Assembly: GCF_964656455.1 (NCBI RefSeq) | Contig: NC_135714.1 | Location: forward strand, 122,134,131-122,198,130 | Direction: 5' to 3' | From: Halichoerus grypus | Lineage: Eukaryota > Chordata > Mammalia > Carnivora > Phocidae | DNA length: 64,000 nt | Part shown: positions 22,758-35,279 of the stretch, in pieces | How the letters are laid out: every line of letters starts with the position of its first letter | Numbering within the stretch: position 1 is the first letter of the stretch | Notes under the pieces: model-generated | Seen by the model: the letters and a program-made list of their open reading frames with translations, nothing else | Database searches by the model: none | Told to the model about the DNA's origin: nothing | Program-made: the position numbers and the translations under genes

Positions 22758-24700
22758 TGAGTGGACATCTTAGTAATGTAGATACAAGGCAAGTAGTTAG
22801 CCCAAGCACTGGGGGTAGGGTACAACATTACATTTATGTGACCAGATGAAAGCCACTCTTACTAATACCCTTTGGTATAGCTCTCTGTGGAGGAAATGTG
22901 GACAAACTGCTTAGGGATTAAAAATTAAAGAGCCCCCTGGGGACATAGACACTAAGATCTTGATCTCATCTCTTTCGAGATTGTTAAAAAACTTTCTTAT
23001 TGACTGACCAATATAATCCCACTAACAAGAATGATATGCTATAGTCCCAGAGGGGGACATTACCATTAGGAGAATGGCATCTGGACTGGTGAGCTGGCTC
23101 AGAGCCAGTACCAAATGTTCATGGTGGAAGGGCCAATTGCATCAGAGCAGGTGGCTGTGGTTTGACTCAGGTAGCTCCCTGATAAGTGCCCATGTTTTGA
23201 TCATAATGTAAGTGAACCACAGAGTTGAACTTGGTAACCCAACTAGAGCACCCTTGCAAAGCATCACACTGAAGGAGTGAGATCATCTTCCCTACAAGTA
23301 CCTCTGTAGCTTCTTAGCATCTGCCTTACCACTCATGGTTAAAAAACATTTGTATTGGTCACAATACTACTGTGACCACAGATAGATTTACCACTATGGG
23401 GAGAGACCCCTAGAACATCTTTCTATACTGGAAAGCTACTAGTAGATCGGAAATGGTGTCATTGCAACAGTGAATTGAAGGGCAGAGGAAATTGCAAGAC
23501 CTTCCAGTTTTAGCAGCAGCATGTGGCAGTGACACAAGCAAAGTCGGCAGAGGAAAAAGGCCTCCTCTTTCTCCATGAAAGTTTGGAAACATAACTATCC
23601 CTCTGAACTGAGTAAGCTCCCAAAAGTTAAGTACTTTTTCATTTGATAGAAGAGCTAAAAACCTCATAAGTAAGGTATTGGACTCTCTAATTACTTGGGC
23701 ACATGAATTAATTTGAAAGATAAAATAAATATGAATTCCTTTGTACCACAAGGTGGTGAAGTAGGCCATACCAGTAAAATAAGAAAAAAGAACTGTGTCC
23801 ATGGTCAGCCTTAGGGGCATTCAAAAAGCCAAACGATTCAGTTGGGCTTCAAAAAAAGGAGGATCAAAGTAGAGCTGGCTTCTTGGAGCCTGGAGCTAGA
23901 AAGTGGTTCAGAGTATAAGGCTGCTGAGAAGCCGAGCAGCAAGAATCTGGATCTCACCCTAGTGCCCCATCACTAATGCAACAGCTACATCCTGAGTACT
24001 TCCTTCTTTCTTCTTCTGCTACCACCCACCTTTCACCCTCTATATCTTTGTTTACTTCTCATAGTTTTGGTTTACACACGACTTTGGCTCCACTATTGCC
24101 ATAGCCATTTAGCATTGCTTCCCTCTGCTAACTACCTCTGAACTGCCTGACATGAACCACAGAAAGAACTAAATGGTACAAGCAGACTAACAAAGCAGAC
24201 ATGGGCCAAAATTTCCACAAGGAAGCACCTTCTAGTCATCTGCCAGCCCACTGATTGACTGCTGTTGGGTTAGATGTTCATTGGTTCACTCACATTATAA
24301 TCAAAATATGAGCACCAAGTTCCATCTTGGCTCTAAACCTATGTGGGAAAACCACAGGTGAGAGTAAAGGGAAGAGCAGAGCAGACCTGGTACAAAGGCA
24401 GGCTGCCTAGGACTCTTCATTAGCAGAGTCATGGCATAGGACAGTTTGCTTTAGAAGGGGCTGTGGACTTTTGCAAAATCCCCTACCAAGTCTTCATGCT
24501 AGAAAACTCTGAGAACTTGGAAACTCTATGAGAACAAGGCCTATAGGAACTTGGTAGAGCTTCTGTTTAAACACACATTTTAACAAAGTCTAATTATGGG
24601 CTATGAGTGGAACGATAAACTAAACTCACTGTAACTCTCCATTGCTAAATAGAGTTCACTTAGAATTTCAGGAATTAATGAATCAGTTCAAAACTCTGCT
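22758..24700. other. Unassigned, possibly retrovirus-like internal remnant
   Basis: Less AT-rich than the surroundings, with a 136-codon open stretch at 23410-23820 (-) and short Ser/Thr/Leu-rich readings on the plus strand near 23930-24080. I could not match it to a gene. It may be a decayed ERVL-MaLR internal region or another fossil repeat, but this is only an impression. No LTR pair was seen. Confidence 0.25.
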
Positions 24701-27700
24701 GAAAGAAAAAGGTTTCCTAAATTAATAGAATTAAGGGTTCTATACATCCTTCTTCTTGTTTCTGAAACCACTTAGCGTGCTCAACCCCTTACTCCATGTA
24801 TTACAGTATGTCATGATTAAACCAGAGTCTAATTTATGCTCCAAAACACCTGTGTTGTATTCATAGCCCCTAATGAGACTATGAGTTAAATATATTAAAT
24901 TTAAAACCATTATGTTGAGAACAGAACAAAAAAAATCATTAGTTAGTTTGCCAATGTGGTGATCTTTCAAACAGGAGATGATTGCTGGACCAGCCTCTGT
25001 TGCAAAACAAGGATTACACCTTGATTTAATGGCTTCCTCTCTACATGCTCCAAAGGGCACAGTAATAAATTCTGCAGGGTCACTGAGCGGAGACAATGGG
25101 AAAGAATCAAGAAAATCACATAGTAGGAAGAATTCCAAAACATTTTTTTTTTATCTTGGATTTAAAATTTCAATGGCTTCAGCTGCTTAAAGAAGGTGAA
25201 GATTGCAGCCAAAGTGCTTGATGACAGTTTGGCTGTATGTTTATAAGTGGTGGGTTTATTTTGTGACTTTATTGGTTCTCACAGAATATTAAGACTGCAA
25301 TCATGTATAGATACCTTAATTCAGTTCTGGAAATGAAAACTGATTTTTTTTTCAGACAAATTACAGAAAGTAATGCAAATTTAGATCTTTTTGGTTTTGT
25401 CTGATCCTGCTGTATGTTGAAGAATATCTTTAGAATTTTATCCCATGTTATGTTTCTTACTCCTTATTGATTTACCTTGCTCAGTAAAACATTATACTGT
25501 ACACAGAAGCAAGCTTGAAAGCTTTTCTGCAAATTGAACATGGTGTTTCTCTTGCTAGCTGCTCCTGTAGTTTTGAGCTATACTGATTTTTCTTTAGACT
25601 ATCCTATTATTAGTGAGGAAAGATATGAGATTATAAATATATTTTCCAATGCTCATCAATGCATACTGACATAATTTTAAAGGATTAGAAGGCACATCAT
25701 TTCTTTTCTGTAAGTCAATATTAAACAGCATCCTTTTCACCATGGCATGAGGTAGGTACTTTGTGACTAGCTTTCTACCATGAAAAACTTTTACCTCTTT
25801 CAGTTAAGAACTGTCACAGCTATTTGGGGGTCACATGTACTATTAAAACATCATATTCTAAGGTATAAAGCTCTACCCCAACCAATGACGCACTTTATTT
25901 GTATTTAACAACTGTATAAAGTACAAGGTGCAGTTCTGGCACTACATTAATAATGAATGACAGTAATAAAGTTGGGAAATCAATGATAAATCAATTAAAT
26001 GAATAATCTCAGAATAACTGAAAAAATCTGGATACTGAAAAATAAAAGGCCCTAAGCAAAAACAAAATAAAAAATACCCTAAAGCAAAATGCTGATTTTA
26101 TAATGTAAATAGCTAACAGTTGATCCAAGAGAAAGTAGCTAACTTATCAAATATAACAACAAGGAGTTCCAAACATGAGACCAGAAAGAATAATATTTCT
26201 GAAAAAATTAGAGTGATTAAATATACCCAAATTAAAGATTTTGAATTTTATTTAAAGCAAAATGCAGCATTTTAAAAATTATCATATATATATATTTATA
26301 AGATACATAGAGAGAGACGTATTTAAATTAAAATCACAGTGATAGTTACCTTTTATAAACTACTCATCATTAGCCACTAGTCACTATTTCTCTTCCCTAC
26401 GCTAAGGCTCTCTACTCTGGGTTTTTTCCTTAATATGTTTGCTGACTACACAAGATGAAGGTCACCCATTATTAAATGTCATGCACCTGCACCTTCATGA
26501 CTCATTTGTTCCTTAGAATGTATTATCAACATTCCAAAAAGGAAACATATTATATAAAATCTTCTTGTCTCCATATATTTTTACAGGGGTGAAAAATGTT
26601 ATAAGAATAGGAATTACTAGTAAATTGTTTAAAAAGAACCCTGTTAGACCCCAGAAATCTATGCTCAGTTAATTCCCTTATTTTAAAGGGGGGAAATAGG
26701 CTTATTATCAAGGTAAGATTATAATTTCTTTAACATATCAGTTTTCCAAGATAAATATAATACCTCCACTCCTTTTTTTTCCTACCCTTTTCCCTCCTAC
26801 CTAATGATACTTTTAATTCAGTAGTTTTATTACTTCTCAGGCAGTGGGGGTTGTACTATAACAAAGATGAATATATTTTAATAATCCTTAACTTGAAGGA
26901 GATGCATAACTGTGTGGTCTTGGGTTAGAGGCAACCCAAGCAGTTGGAAATACACAATCTTCTACTTCAGCAATACTGATGTTTTTAAAGAACTTAATAA
27001 GTTTTTGGAAGCAATATTAAGGAAGGCATGATAGAAAAGTACTCTTTTTGTAATTTAAATGGTAGTTATTTTTTGGAGACAATTTAGGAAATGTGTAAAA
27101 TCTACATTTTGTTAAACTGTGGTATAATCACATACACCAAAACTCACAGATACACTAAATATGAATTTACCAATAGTTTTGTTATTCCAAGACTTTGAGC
27201 AGTTGAGACTGAAGACTTAAGAGTGAAACCAAATTCAGATAACCAAAGGTATGGCTTGGACAAAAGTTAGAGGTTGGGTACCAGGGAAGGCTAGAAACTA
27301 ATAACCAAGTTAGAACTACAGAGCAAAACTAGACACACAGTCAGAGGTTAGCGAGAGAATGCAATTGCCAAAGATTAAGACAGTCATTAATGGAGAACCA
27401 GAACCTGTGAGAATATGAAAAATCAAGGTGAGGAGGAAAGAACCAGAACCAGATCAATGCAGAAATTTCTGCTTCCTTCTAGAATAAAAGCCAGTTCTGC
27501 AATGTGATAGTCCAGTGCCTAAATACAGAAGGTAATTCATATTTGAAAAAATGCTAAGTGGATTATCTGATTAGATGAAAAGTATGGATATGTGACATCC
27601 AAAGCCAGATGAATATACCCTCTCGGTGCCTAGGAGTGGGGGATCTTCTGCAAAGCTTGTAAGAGGTTGTACCCTGAGAGCTTTTGTAAGAGAAGCATTT

Positions 27701-28331
27701 TAAACTTTGAGGTAGAGAATGAATACACATTGCCATTAGGCTGCTAGAAATGTTTGTATTTTTCACAAGCTTCTAATGTATTTTTGTCTTTGTAGGAATA
27801 TTTCCTTAAAGACACTTAAGTGATAATTTCACATATTACTTACTTCTAGAGAGGCCTAAGAAAGAGTTCCACTACCCAGAATGAGAGGCAAAATTGACTT
27901 CTATGAATTTTCATGCACATTCAGAGGGTTTTCAGGCAAAACAAGTCTTTCCCATGGGCTACTAAGCACCTTTGGGAATGCCAATGACAGTTCTGCATGG
28001 TTTTGAGCTTGAAATTCACATCTATTCATTTTTTGTTTAGTTCAAAAAATAAGCACTATTCTCCCCAAAGCATAAAATGACTTAAAACAAAATTGAGGTG
28101 AAATATTAGAACATTTAGGTCATAATAATGCTGACTTACTGAAAACTGAAACTGACACATATTGCTTTATATTCTCATAAAAAGATAAAGAAAAAAGGTG
28201 ATGAGAGTTGTAAGAAAAATAGAAACATGCAAAAAATCAATTATTAATGAATTATCTACCCCTAATTATGACTTCCATATGTTATAAAATAATCATTGAT
28301 AAGGTCTCTGATACAGCTATTCAGTTTTATA
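24701..28331. other. Longest repeat-poor stretch of the window, unassigned
   Basis: About 3.6 kb without a recognisable young SINE or L1. A 132-codon open frame at 24740-25138 (-) shows no domain and no homologue I recognise. TA-rich simple sequence lies near 26285-26305. This segment could contain single-copy conserved non-coding DNA, but nothing in the sequence alone proves it. Confidence 0.4.
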
Positions 28332-28339
28332 AGAATGAA

Positions 28340-28765
28340 CAAACTGAGGGTTGCTGGAGTGGGGGGTGGGGTGGGAGGGATGGGGTGGCTGGGTGATAGA
28401 CACTGGGGAGGGATGTGCTATGGTGAGCGCTGTGAATTGTGTAAGACTGTTGAATCACAGACCTGTACCTCTGAAACAAATAATACGTTATATGTAAAAA
28501 AAAAGAAGAAGAAGATAGCAGGAAGGGAAAAATGAAGGGGGGGAATCGGAGGGGAAGACAAACCATGAGAGACTATGGACTCTGAGAAACAAACTGAGGG
28601 TTCTAGAGGGGAGGGGGGTGGGGGATGGGTTAGCCTGGTGATGGGTATTAAAGAGGGCATGTTCTGCATGGAGCACTGGGTGTTATGCACAAACAATGAA
28701 TCATGGAACACTACATCAAAAACTAATGATGTAATGTATGGTCATTAACATAACATAATAAAAAG
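28340..28765 (+). mobile_element. 5'-truncated L1 tail with chimeric 3' UTR
   Basis: First part (28340-28495) is an older-style L1 3' UTR ending 'ctgaaacaaataatacgtta'. Then comes an A9 run and (GAA)n, then a second UTR unit (28515-28765) with 'gaatcggaggggaagaca', 'agcactgggtgttatgcac' and a terminal A-rich tail. Both units contain 'aacaaactgagggtt'. Short 8-bp duplication agaatgaa at 28332-28339 and 28766-28773. Same junction as the copy at 16369-16675. Confidence 0.88.
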
Positions 28766-29085
28766 AGAATGAATTGAAAAGAGTCATAGCATACAAGTCA
28801 ACTACTAAATACTACAGATTTTCCCAGCATGCTCACCTTTACCTCTCTTTCTACATCCACTCAGAAAGCAACAACTTCTAGTGCTAAATACTTGGTAGAC
28901 AATAGGTAGTGGTGCTTGTTTGGGAGTGGCAAATTAAGGTCAGTTACAGCAGAGTAAAGCATACACCCTAGATATTTTACTGGTCATGTATGATCTATGA
29001 TAAATTATCCAAAATTCAAAATATTTTTTGAAAATTTCAAAAATAAATTTATTCCTCACACTTTAAGAATCAAAAACTAAGATCA

Positions 29086-29284
29086 GGGGCGCCTGGGTGG
29101 CTCAGTCGTTAAGCGTCTGCCTTCGGCTCGGGTCCTGATCCCAGATCCTGGGATCGAGCCCTGCATCAGGCTCCCTGCTCAGTGGGAAAGCCTGCTTCTC
29201 CCTCTCCCACTCCCCCTGCTTGCATTCCCTCTCTTGCTATGTCTTTCTCTGTCAAATAAATAAATAAAATCTTAAAAAAAAAAA
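29086..29284 (+). mobile_element. CAN-SINE
   Basis: Head 'ggggcgcctgggtggctcag', B box 'gggatcgagccc', AATAAA/poly-A tail. Target duplication about 14-15 bp (aaaactaagatca / aaaactgagatca) with one mismatch, at 29071-29085 and 29285-29298. Confidence 0.96.
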
Positions 29285-29298
29285 CAAAACTGAGATCA

Positions 29299-30079
29299 GA
29301 AGAAATTTCTCACTCTATCTAACAAAGCCATCCTAAATGAATATCTGCTATACACCAGAAATGTGCTAACGGTGTACTCATGAAGATGGTTGTCAGGTTA
29401 AGAGTTGATAGGGGAATTCTAACAATAAAGGTAGGATAATATATAAACTTAAAGGGAATAAAACTATCACATCACTTGACAAATAGCAGGCCCAGAGAAA
29501 TAATTCCCCACTCAAGTTTGAGAAATCAGAAAGAAATGGGGGAAAGGGGACCTTTAAAATAAAAAATCCTCTGTGATATTTAAGAAAGAACTTAGCTGTT
29601 GCCCTAAAAGTACATAGAGATGTCTACCTTTAAGTAATATTTATTCAAGAAATAAAAGTTTATATTGTTTCTGTTTTTTTAATAATCTCAATGAAATATA
29701 AGAAATCATGGACCCAGTGAAATAAAAGATAAGACGCAAGATGGAAAATGAGTTTACAGAGAAGAATAAAAATCAAAGAAGCCTTCCAAAAACCACAATT
29801 AGTAATTAGTAATTGATTAATAAAAAGATTTATTAGAAAGAAAATAAAAGCATAGACATTGATAGAGCAAAAAGGCTTACAAGATCCTAGGCAAAATTAA
29901 TATAAAAATAGGTTAAATTAAATAAAAACTAAACAAAATTTTAAGTTCCAAAGCAAGATTTTATAAAACTTCCATCAGAAATAGATTACTTTTAAGGAAT
30001 CAAAAAAGTCAGGCCTGTCTCATTGAATCCAAAACACCAGAATTTTATTCAGCAACTGGGGGGAAAAAAAGATGTGGTG
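29299..30079. other. Unassigned A-rich sequence
   Basis: Very A-rich from 29700 onward. It may include ancient L1M linker sequence around 29820-29960 but is too diverged to call. Confidence 0.4.
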
Positions 30080-30095
30080 ATTATTTTATTTTATA

Positions 30096-30460
30096 TTTTT
30101 ATTTAAAATCAATTGAGTTAGCATATAGTGTATTATTAGTTTCAGGGATAGAATTTAGTGATTCATCCATTGCATATAACACCTAGTGCTCATTACATCA
30201 AGTGCGCTCCTCCTTAATGCCCATCACCCAATTACCCCATCCCCCCACCCACCTCCTCTCCAGCAACCCTCAGTGTGTTTCCTACCTATAGTTAAGAGTC
30301 TCTTATGGTTTGCCTTCCTCTCTGTTTTTATCTTATTTTATTTTTCCTTCCATTCCCCTATGTTCATCTGTTTTGTTTCTTAAATTCCACATATGAGTGA
30401 AATCATATGGTATTTGTCTTTCTCTGACTGATTTACTTTGCTTGCAAGTGGCAAGATTTC
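30096..30460 (-). mobile_element. 5'-truncated L1, antisense
   Basis: The reverse complement reads L1 ORF2 end into 3' UTR. On this strand it runs from 'agttagcatatagtgtatta' through 'cattacatcaagtgcgctcc' and 'cagcaaccctcagtgtgttt' to 'tccacatatgagtgaaatca'. Flanking 16-bp duplication attattttattttata / attcttttattttata (15 of 16) at 30080-30095 and 30461-30476. Confidence 0.93.
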
Positions 30461-30644
30461 ATTCTTTTATTTTATACCCAGACAAGGTAACATAATGAAA
30501 TGGCTTAAGGAATATACTACTCATATATATCTACTTGAAAAATCAAAAATTTTTCTTGAGTATTAAAAGAAAAATAAAAAGAATGAGACACTAGAAGTTT
30601 AAAGGACTATGTCAATAATTTAAAATATGAAAACTTGAAAATAT

Positions 30645-31110
30645 AGTGTATTAGCTAAGGGTCAGGTTAAGAAGCTGAAACAAAAGACTTGCAAAATGCA
30701 GTGGTTCAAACAAGATTGCAATCTACTTTTCTGTCCTAAGAGTCAAGGCAGGAATCCCCAGTAGGTAAACAGTCCATTAGATCATAAGAGGACTCAGATT
30801 CCATCATCTTACTTGCCCATCTCTTAGAATATTATCCTTATATATATGGTTAAAGCTGGTAAAAACAATCAAGTCCACAATCTAGGCCAAGGAAAATGAG
30901 AAATAGAAGGTGTGGAAAACAAATAATTTCCTTATACAAGACTGATCTGGAAATTGCACACATCACTTTGTTTCTATCCTATTGAACAAAACCTAGTCAC
31001 ATGGCTTCATCTAGCTACAAGGAGATTAAGAACTAAAGACTCTAGTTCAGTAGGCATGTGACAAGTAAAACTCAGATTACATTTGCATGTATGGGGGAGG
31101 TTTATTTTTA
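30645..31110 (+). mobile_element. Ancient interspersed repeat, family not settled
   Basis: Phrases such as 'aaatgcagtggttcaaaca', 'ggaaattgcacacatcactt' and 'acctagtcacatggcttc' recur in mammalian genomes in this order as I remember them, suggesting a fossil repeat of about 450 bp. I cannot name the family with confidence. Confidence 0.4.
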
Positions 31111-31439
31111 AAAAAAGATGAGGATCATAGACATTGGAATTCAATTTGGTAACAACAACTGCCTTTGCCACTTATGAAAGCAAAAATCAAAACAGTCTTG
31201 AAAGAGAAACATAAAGCTGAAATCTAGAACAAAATAACACTTATAACCCTACATTATATTAGGAAATCAAAAAGAAGGGATGGAAAGGAAAATATACTAT
31301 TTTTTAATTTTATATAGAACTCAAAAATTCTATATAAAAATTCTTACTCTTAAATCTATTTAATTAGATAAAACGGTTTAAAGCAATTTTTTTAAATTAA
31401 CTTTTTGAAGTTAATCAAGATATTTTCTTTTCAATCACT

Positions 31440-32240
31440 AGAAAAAGAAATCAGAGGGAAAAAAATCTAATAAAGAGATATTCAAAATGAAAAAATAAAG
31501 ATGCCAGAAATAAGATCATCCTAAAGATGATAAAGATATAAAGATCATCCTTTATTTTTTGCACAAAAAAATAAAATAACTGAACTCTCCTATTAAGACA
31601 AAACTTAAGAATATTCAACTTCAACATTCATACCTAACATTAAGACACCAAATTGTTAATAGGCAAAATCAGACCAAAGGAAAGCAAATAGTAGTATTAA
31701 TTTCAAACACAGTAAGATTGAATATAATAAAGCATTAAAAAGGCAGTCATTTTATTGACAAGTAATTTAATTCACAATGAAGATAAAACATGCTGAAGGT
31801 AGAAGACAATACTGATGGAAAAATTATTTTTGTTATGAGAATTTAAAGCAACTCTCTTTTACAGAAAAAAGACTGAATGAGGTCCCATAAGAGTTTAAGT
31901 AGTAAAATGAAGTTTATTTATTAAACAAAGTAAACTTTATTCTACAGAGAACATTTATAAAAAATTATGTGATAGTTCATAAAGATAATCTCAATAAATT
32001 CCAAGAAACATATTGCAAAGCTCACATTCTGTAATTGCAAATTAAAACTGGTAATTAACAACAAAAAACTAAAAGCAAAAAAATGCCAAAATCACTTGGA
32101 AATATAAAAAAGCTTTGCTCTTTTACCTCTAGGATAAACAGAAAATTCTAAACCACAGTCATAAAGTATTTTTAATTGAATGCTCTGGCTATTAAATAAA
32201 AGTGGAAATAAATGAGCTCATAATTCAACTTAACATTGTT
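31440..32240 (+). mobile_element. Very old L1M ORF2 fragment
   Basis: Weak but ordered similarity to the L1M ORF2 endonuclease-to-linker sequence: 'gtagtattaatttcaaacac', 'cattcatacctaacattaa', 'aatctcaataaattccaag' and 'tcacttggaaatataaaaa'. No open frame remains. Confidence 0.5.
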
Positions 32241-32284
32241 AAGAAACAAATTTCTTAAGAAAATAGGATGAGTAAAATTGCTCA

Positions 32285-32860
32285 CTCTATTCAATCATTT
32301 ATTTAACAAATATTTGGCAAAGGCATAGTGCATTTCAGACACTGTAAGTAAATATGTAAATAAGTAAACACATAAACAAGTAGTTATATATCGATGTTAT
32401 ATAGAGAGAATGCTATAAAGAAAAATATAGTAAGGCAAAATAAATTAAGGGGTACAAACATCCAGTTATAAAGTAAATAAGTCATGAAGATAAAAAATAT
32501 AGTATGGGGAATATAGTCAATAATATTATAATAACTTTATATGGTGAAAGATGGAAACTATACTTATCAGGATGAACATTTTGTAATGCATATAATTATT
32601 GAATCAGTATGTTGTATAACTGAAACTAATATTATATATCAATTGCACTTCAATTAAAATTTTTAAAATAAGGCAAAAATAAAGAAAAATATAGTAGGAT
32701 AGGGGGTTAGAGATTGAAATGGGGTAGGATAAAGTTACTATTTTAGATAAAAGAGTCACAGAAGATTTTCTGAAGAGGTAACATTTGAACAGAGACTTAA
32801 ATGAGTAAGGTAAGCAAATGTTTAGTGGGAGAGTTAATGAAAAGGTGTGGACCTTTATGA
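32285..32860 (-). mobile_element. L2 LINE 3' part, antisense, split by an L1 tail
   Basis: On this strand reads 'ttatttaacaaatatttgg' before the interruption and 'actattttagataaaagagt', 'gaagattttctgaagaggt' and 'acatttgaacagagacttaa' after it. This is the reverse complement of the L2 3' region also present at 12.8-13.15 kb. Confidence 0.7.
32433..32678 (+). mobile_element. 5'-truncated old L1 tail in L2
   Basis: L1 3' UTR ending: 'atagtatggggaatatagtc', 'atatggtgaaagatggaaac', 'gttgtataactgaaacta' and 'tgcacttcaattaaaattt'. Perfect 18-bp target duplication ataaagaaaaatatagta at 32415-32432 and 32679-32696. Confidence 0.9.
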
Positions 32861-32992
32861 ATCAGAAAACAGAGTTGATTCTTAGAAAAAGGAATAGATA
32901 CAGCTCTGAAAAAAATGCCAAGAAATAAAAAAGAAAGCATGCACACATAAAGACAGCTACAAGAGATTATAACAGCAAACATGAGAGAATTT

Positions 32993-33180
32993 TTTTTAAA
33001 GATTTATTTATTTATTTTAAAGAGGGTGAGGGGGCAGAGGGAGAGAATCTTCAAGTAGACTCCCCACTGAGCACGGAGCCCAACCTGGGACTCAAACTCA
33101 CAACCCTGAGATCATGACCTGAGCCAAAGCCAAGAGTCAGACAGTTAACCAATTGAGCCACCCAGCACTGCCCGCCCCCC
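32993..33180 (-). mobile_element. CAN-SINE, antisense, older
   Basis: Starts with T-run and 'aaagatttatttatttattt'. Body 'gagatcatgacctgagcc', head 'aattgagccacccagc' followed by a C-rich end. Imperfect flanks atgagagaa / ataagagaga. More diverged than the perfect-TSD copies. Confidence 0.93.
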
Positions 33181-33195
33181 ATAAGAGAGACTTTT

Positions 33196-34979
33196 AAAAA
33201 ATAGATGTATATATGAAATAGCATACAGAATTAACACTTGCTCTGGTTATATTGTGAGGTGTTCATAATCTCCATAATGATATTGAAATATTTGTTCAGC
33301 TTTCCCCTAAATCACACCTCAGTAAAAAGTTATGTGATTCCCAGCACATCCTTATCTAGCAATTTAGCTGCTTTTTCCACCTGTGCTAAAGTTTTCTCTC
33401 ACTTAATAGCCATTTTCTCAAAGATGCACATATTTCATCACTTACAGAGTTACCATTGACAAGTAGAGCATGAAAAAGCCACACTGAGATAAAAGTGCTG
33501 TACTCAGACCCAGCCTGGCTCAGTCCACATTCTTATCTCAACAAAATTCATAATTCTGGTATCATGGCTCTTAGGGGCCAATTGTGAAGAGCTAAAGCCA
33601 AAATGGATTAAATCTAATAAATGATTATGTAACATGACTATGAATCAAAATAACCCCAGATGATAAAAGATTTTATAAGAAAACACATATTTTTAAAAAT
33701 TAAATCAAGAAATAAAGTACTTAGGAATTGGGATTTTGAATTAGACTTTTCTGTAATCTGGGAATATTGGATAAATATTCAAAGAAACCCCACTTTAAAG
33801 AGAACTCCAAGAAACTGCCCAATATCTACTCTGAGGTTTATTAAAAGAAATCCAAATCAGATCTGATTCCTTCACTCCAATCTATCCACCTCAAGCTGAT
33901 TTAAAGAGAAAACAATGCAAAAGAAAGTTATTGTAATAGAGAATTGATCTGAGATATGAGTTGTCAGTGTAGGGAGAAGAATATTATGGGTTTTCCCCTC
34001 TATTTCCTCATTTCAATCTAACTGAGGAGAACCTCCAAGAGAACTGGTCACAGAGATCAGGAGTACCTGAAAGAAGAGGTGATTGGCATCCCTTTCTCTG
34101 TCTGGATGCTTAATGTGGAATATATGGCCCGTGGAATATATGGCTAGTGCGGTGTGGATTATGGTAAAAGAGCTCCTGGGAGAATTTGACACATATTTCC
34201 TATAGCTAATTTGAGCAGATGGCAAGAGTAGGACAAGGAGAGAGAACAGCAGAGTGGTACTTACACCATTTAGTGTAGGTGCTGTGGTCTTAAGGATGTC
34301 TTAGAAAAGGGCAGCTGAGAACCCCACTATTAGAAACTTCAGGTGTATTAGTAGGATGGCAAAGAAATCCTGCAGTGTTCCAGAGAATGAACACTTGCAG
34401 CCTAGTGTCCACAAAGATATCAGTGACAATAATAGTTAAGTTACAAGACTTTTGCCACCTCCTCTAATCTGTCTGCATCCCATCCCAACCCTGTGGGAAC
34501 CAAGAGCAACAGATAGAGGGAAAGGAGTGGGAAAACCAGCAGCAGACAGCATAATATCAGACCTTGTCTTGGCTCTCCCTGCTAGTCTCCAGCCACAGGC
34601 CATGCTGAGGATTGGGCTCTAGGGAGTGGTGAGAGGGGGGAAGAACTTTTAAATTTGAGATACAGTTATGGTGTACAGAATATTTGAAAGCCTAAAGGTA
34701 GTAGTAATTACTACAAAAGAAACCTGTTCTTATATCTGTGAGTGACTAGAAAGCCATGGGATCTGACTGAAGTGCTCTCAATGGGAGGAATGAAGATCTT
34801 CAGAATGTCATAGAGTCCTGGTCCAAACTATCAACTTCTTGCTGGATTTTTTGCAAACAGTTTTTAAATAGCTTTGCCCTACTTCAGTCTGTTCAACACA
34901 GAAGCCAGACTGATCTTGCAAAAATTGTATCAATCAACTTTTGCTAAAATAACAGTGGGGGGAGGAGATGTGGAAGTTT
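33196..34979. other. Unassigned sequence
   Basis: No recognisable repeat or coding region. Short open frames at 33238-33459 and 33660-33866 have no domain. Confidence 0.4.
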
Positions 34980-34984
34980 GATTC

Positions 34985-35200
34985 TAAATTAAATGAATAA
35001 ATGAGCATTTGATATGTTACTGTATATTTCTCAGGGTCTAAGTGATATTATTAACAGAGTTGGTATATGTGGTATATGTGCATAGATAGTCCCACAATGA
35101 ACCATGCCTCCCAGTAGGTCTCTCCTCTAGTTCTGCCCCAAATTGAATTTAGTGTTGGTAGTCATGACTAAACTAAACCAGTCAGAATGTTTGTGACTGT
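34985..35200 (+). mobile_element. MaLR-like LTR fragment, copy 1
   Basis: Shares about 75 bp at its start ('gagcatttgatatg', 'tctaagtgatattatta') with the sequence at 35280, followed by 'gcctcccagtaggtctctcc' and 'tctagttctgcccc', typical of an ERVL-MaLR LTR 5' part. Truncated. Confidence 0.5.
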
Positions 35201-35279
35201 GTGTATCTTTTTTTTGCAAAAACGATGTTTATTTTCAGTTCCTAGAATAGTACCTTGAATATAGTACAGTAGGAACAAT

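Noticed and set aside
22758..24700. Endogenous retrovirus internal region with gag/pol-like readings
   Set aside because: No LTR pair, no protease or RT motif and no long frame could be shown. Left as unassigned with a low-confidence note.
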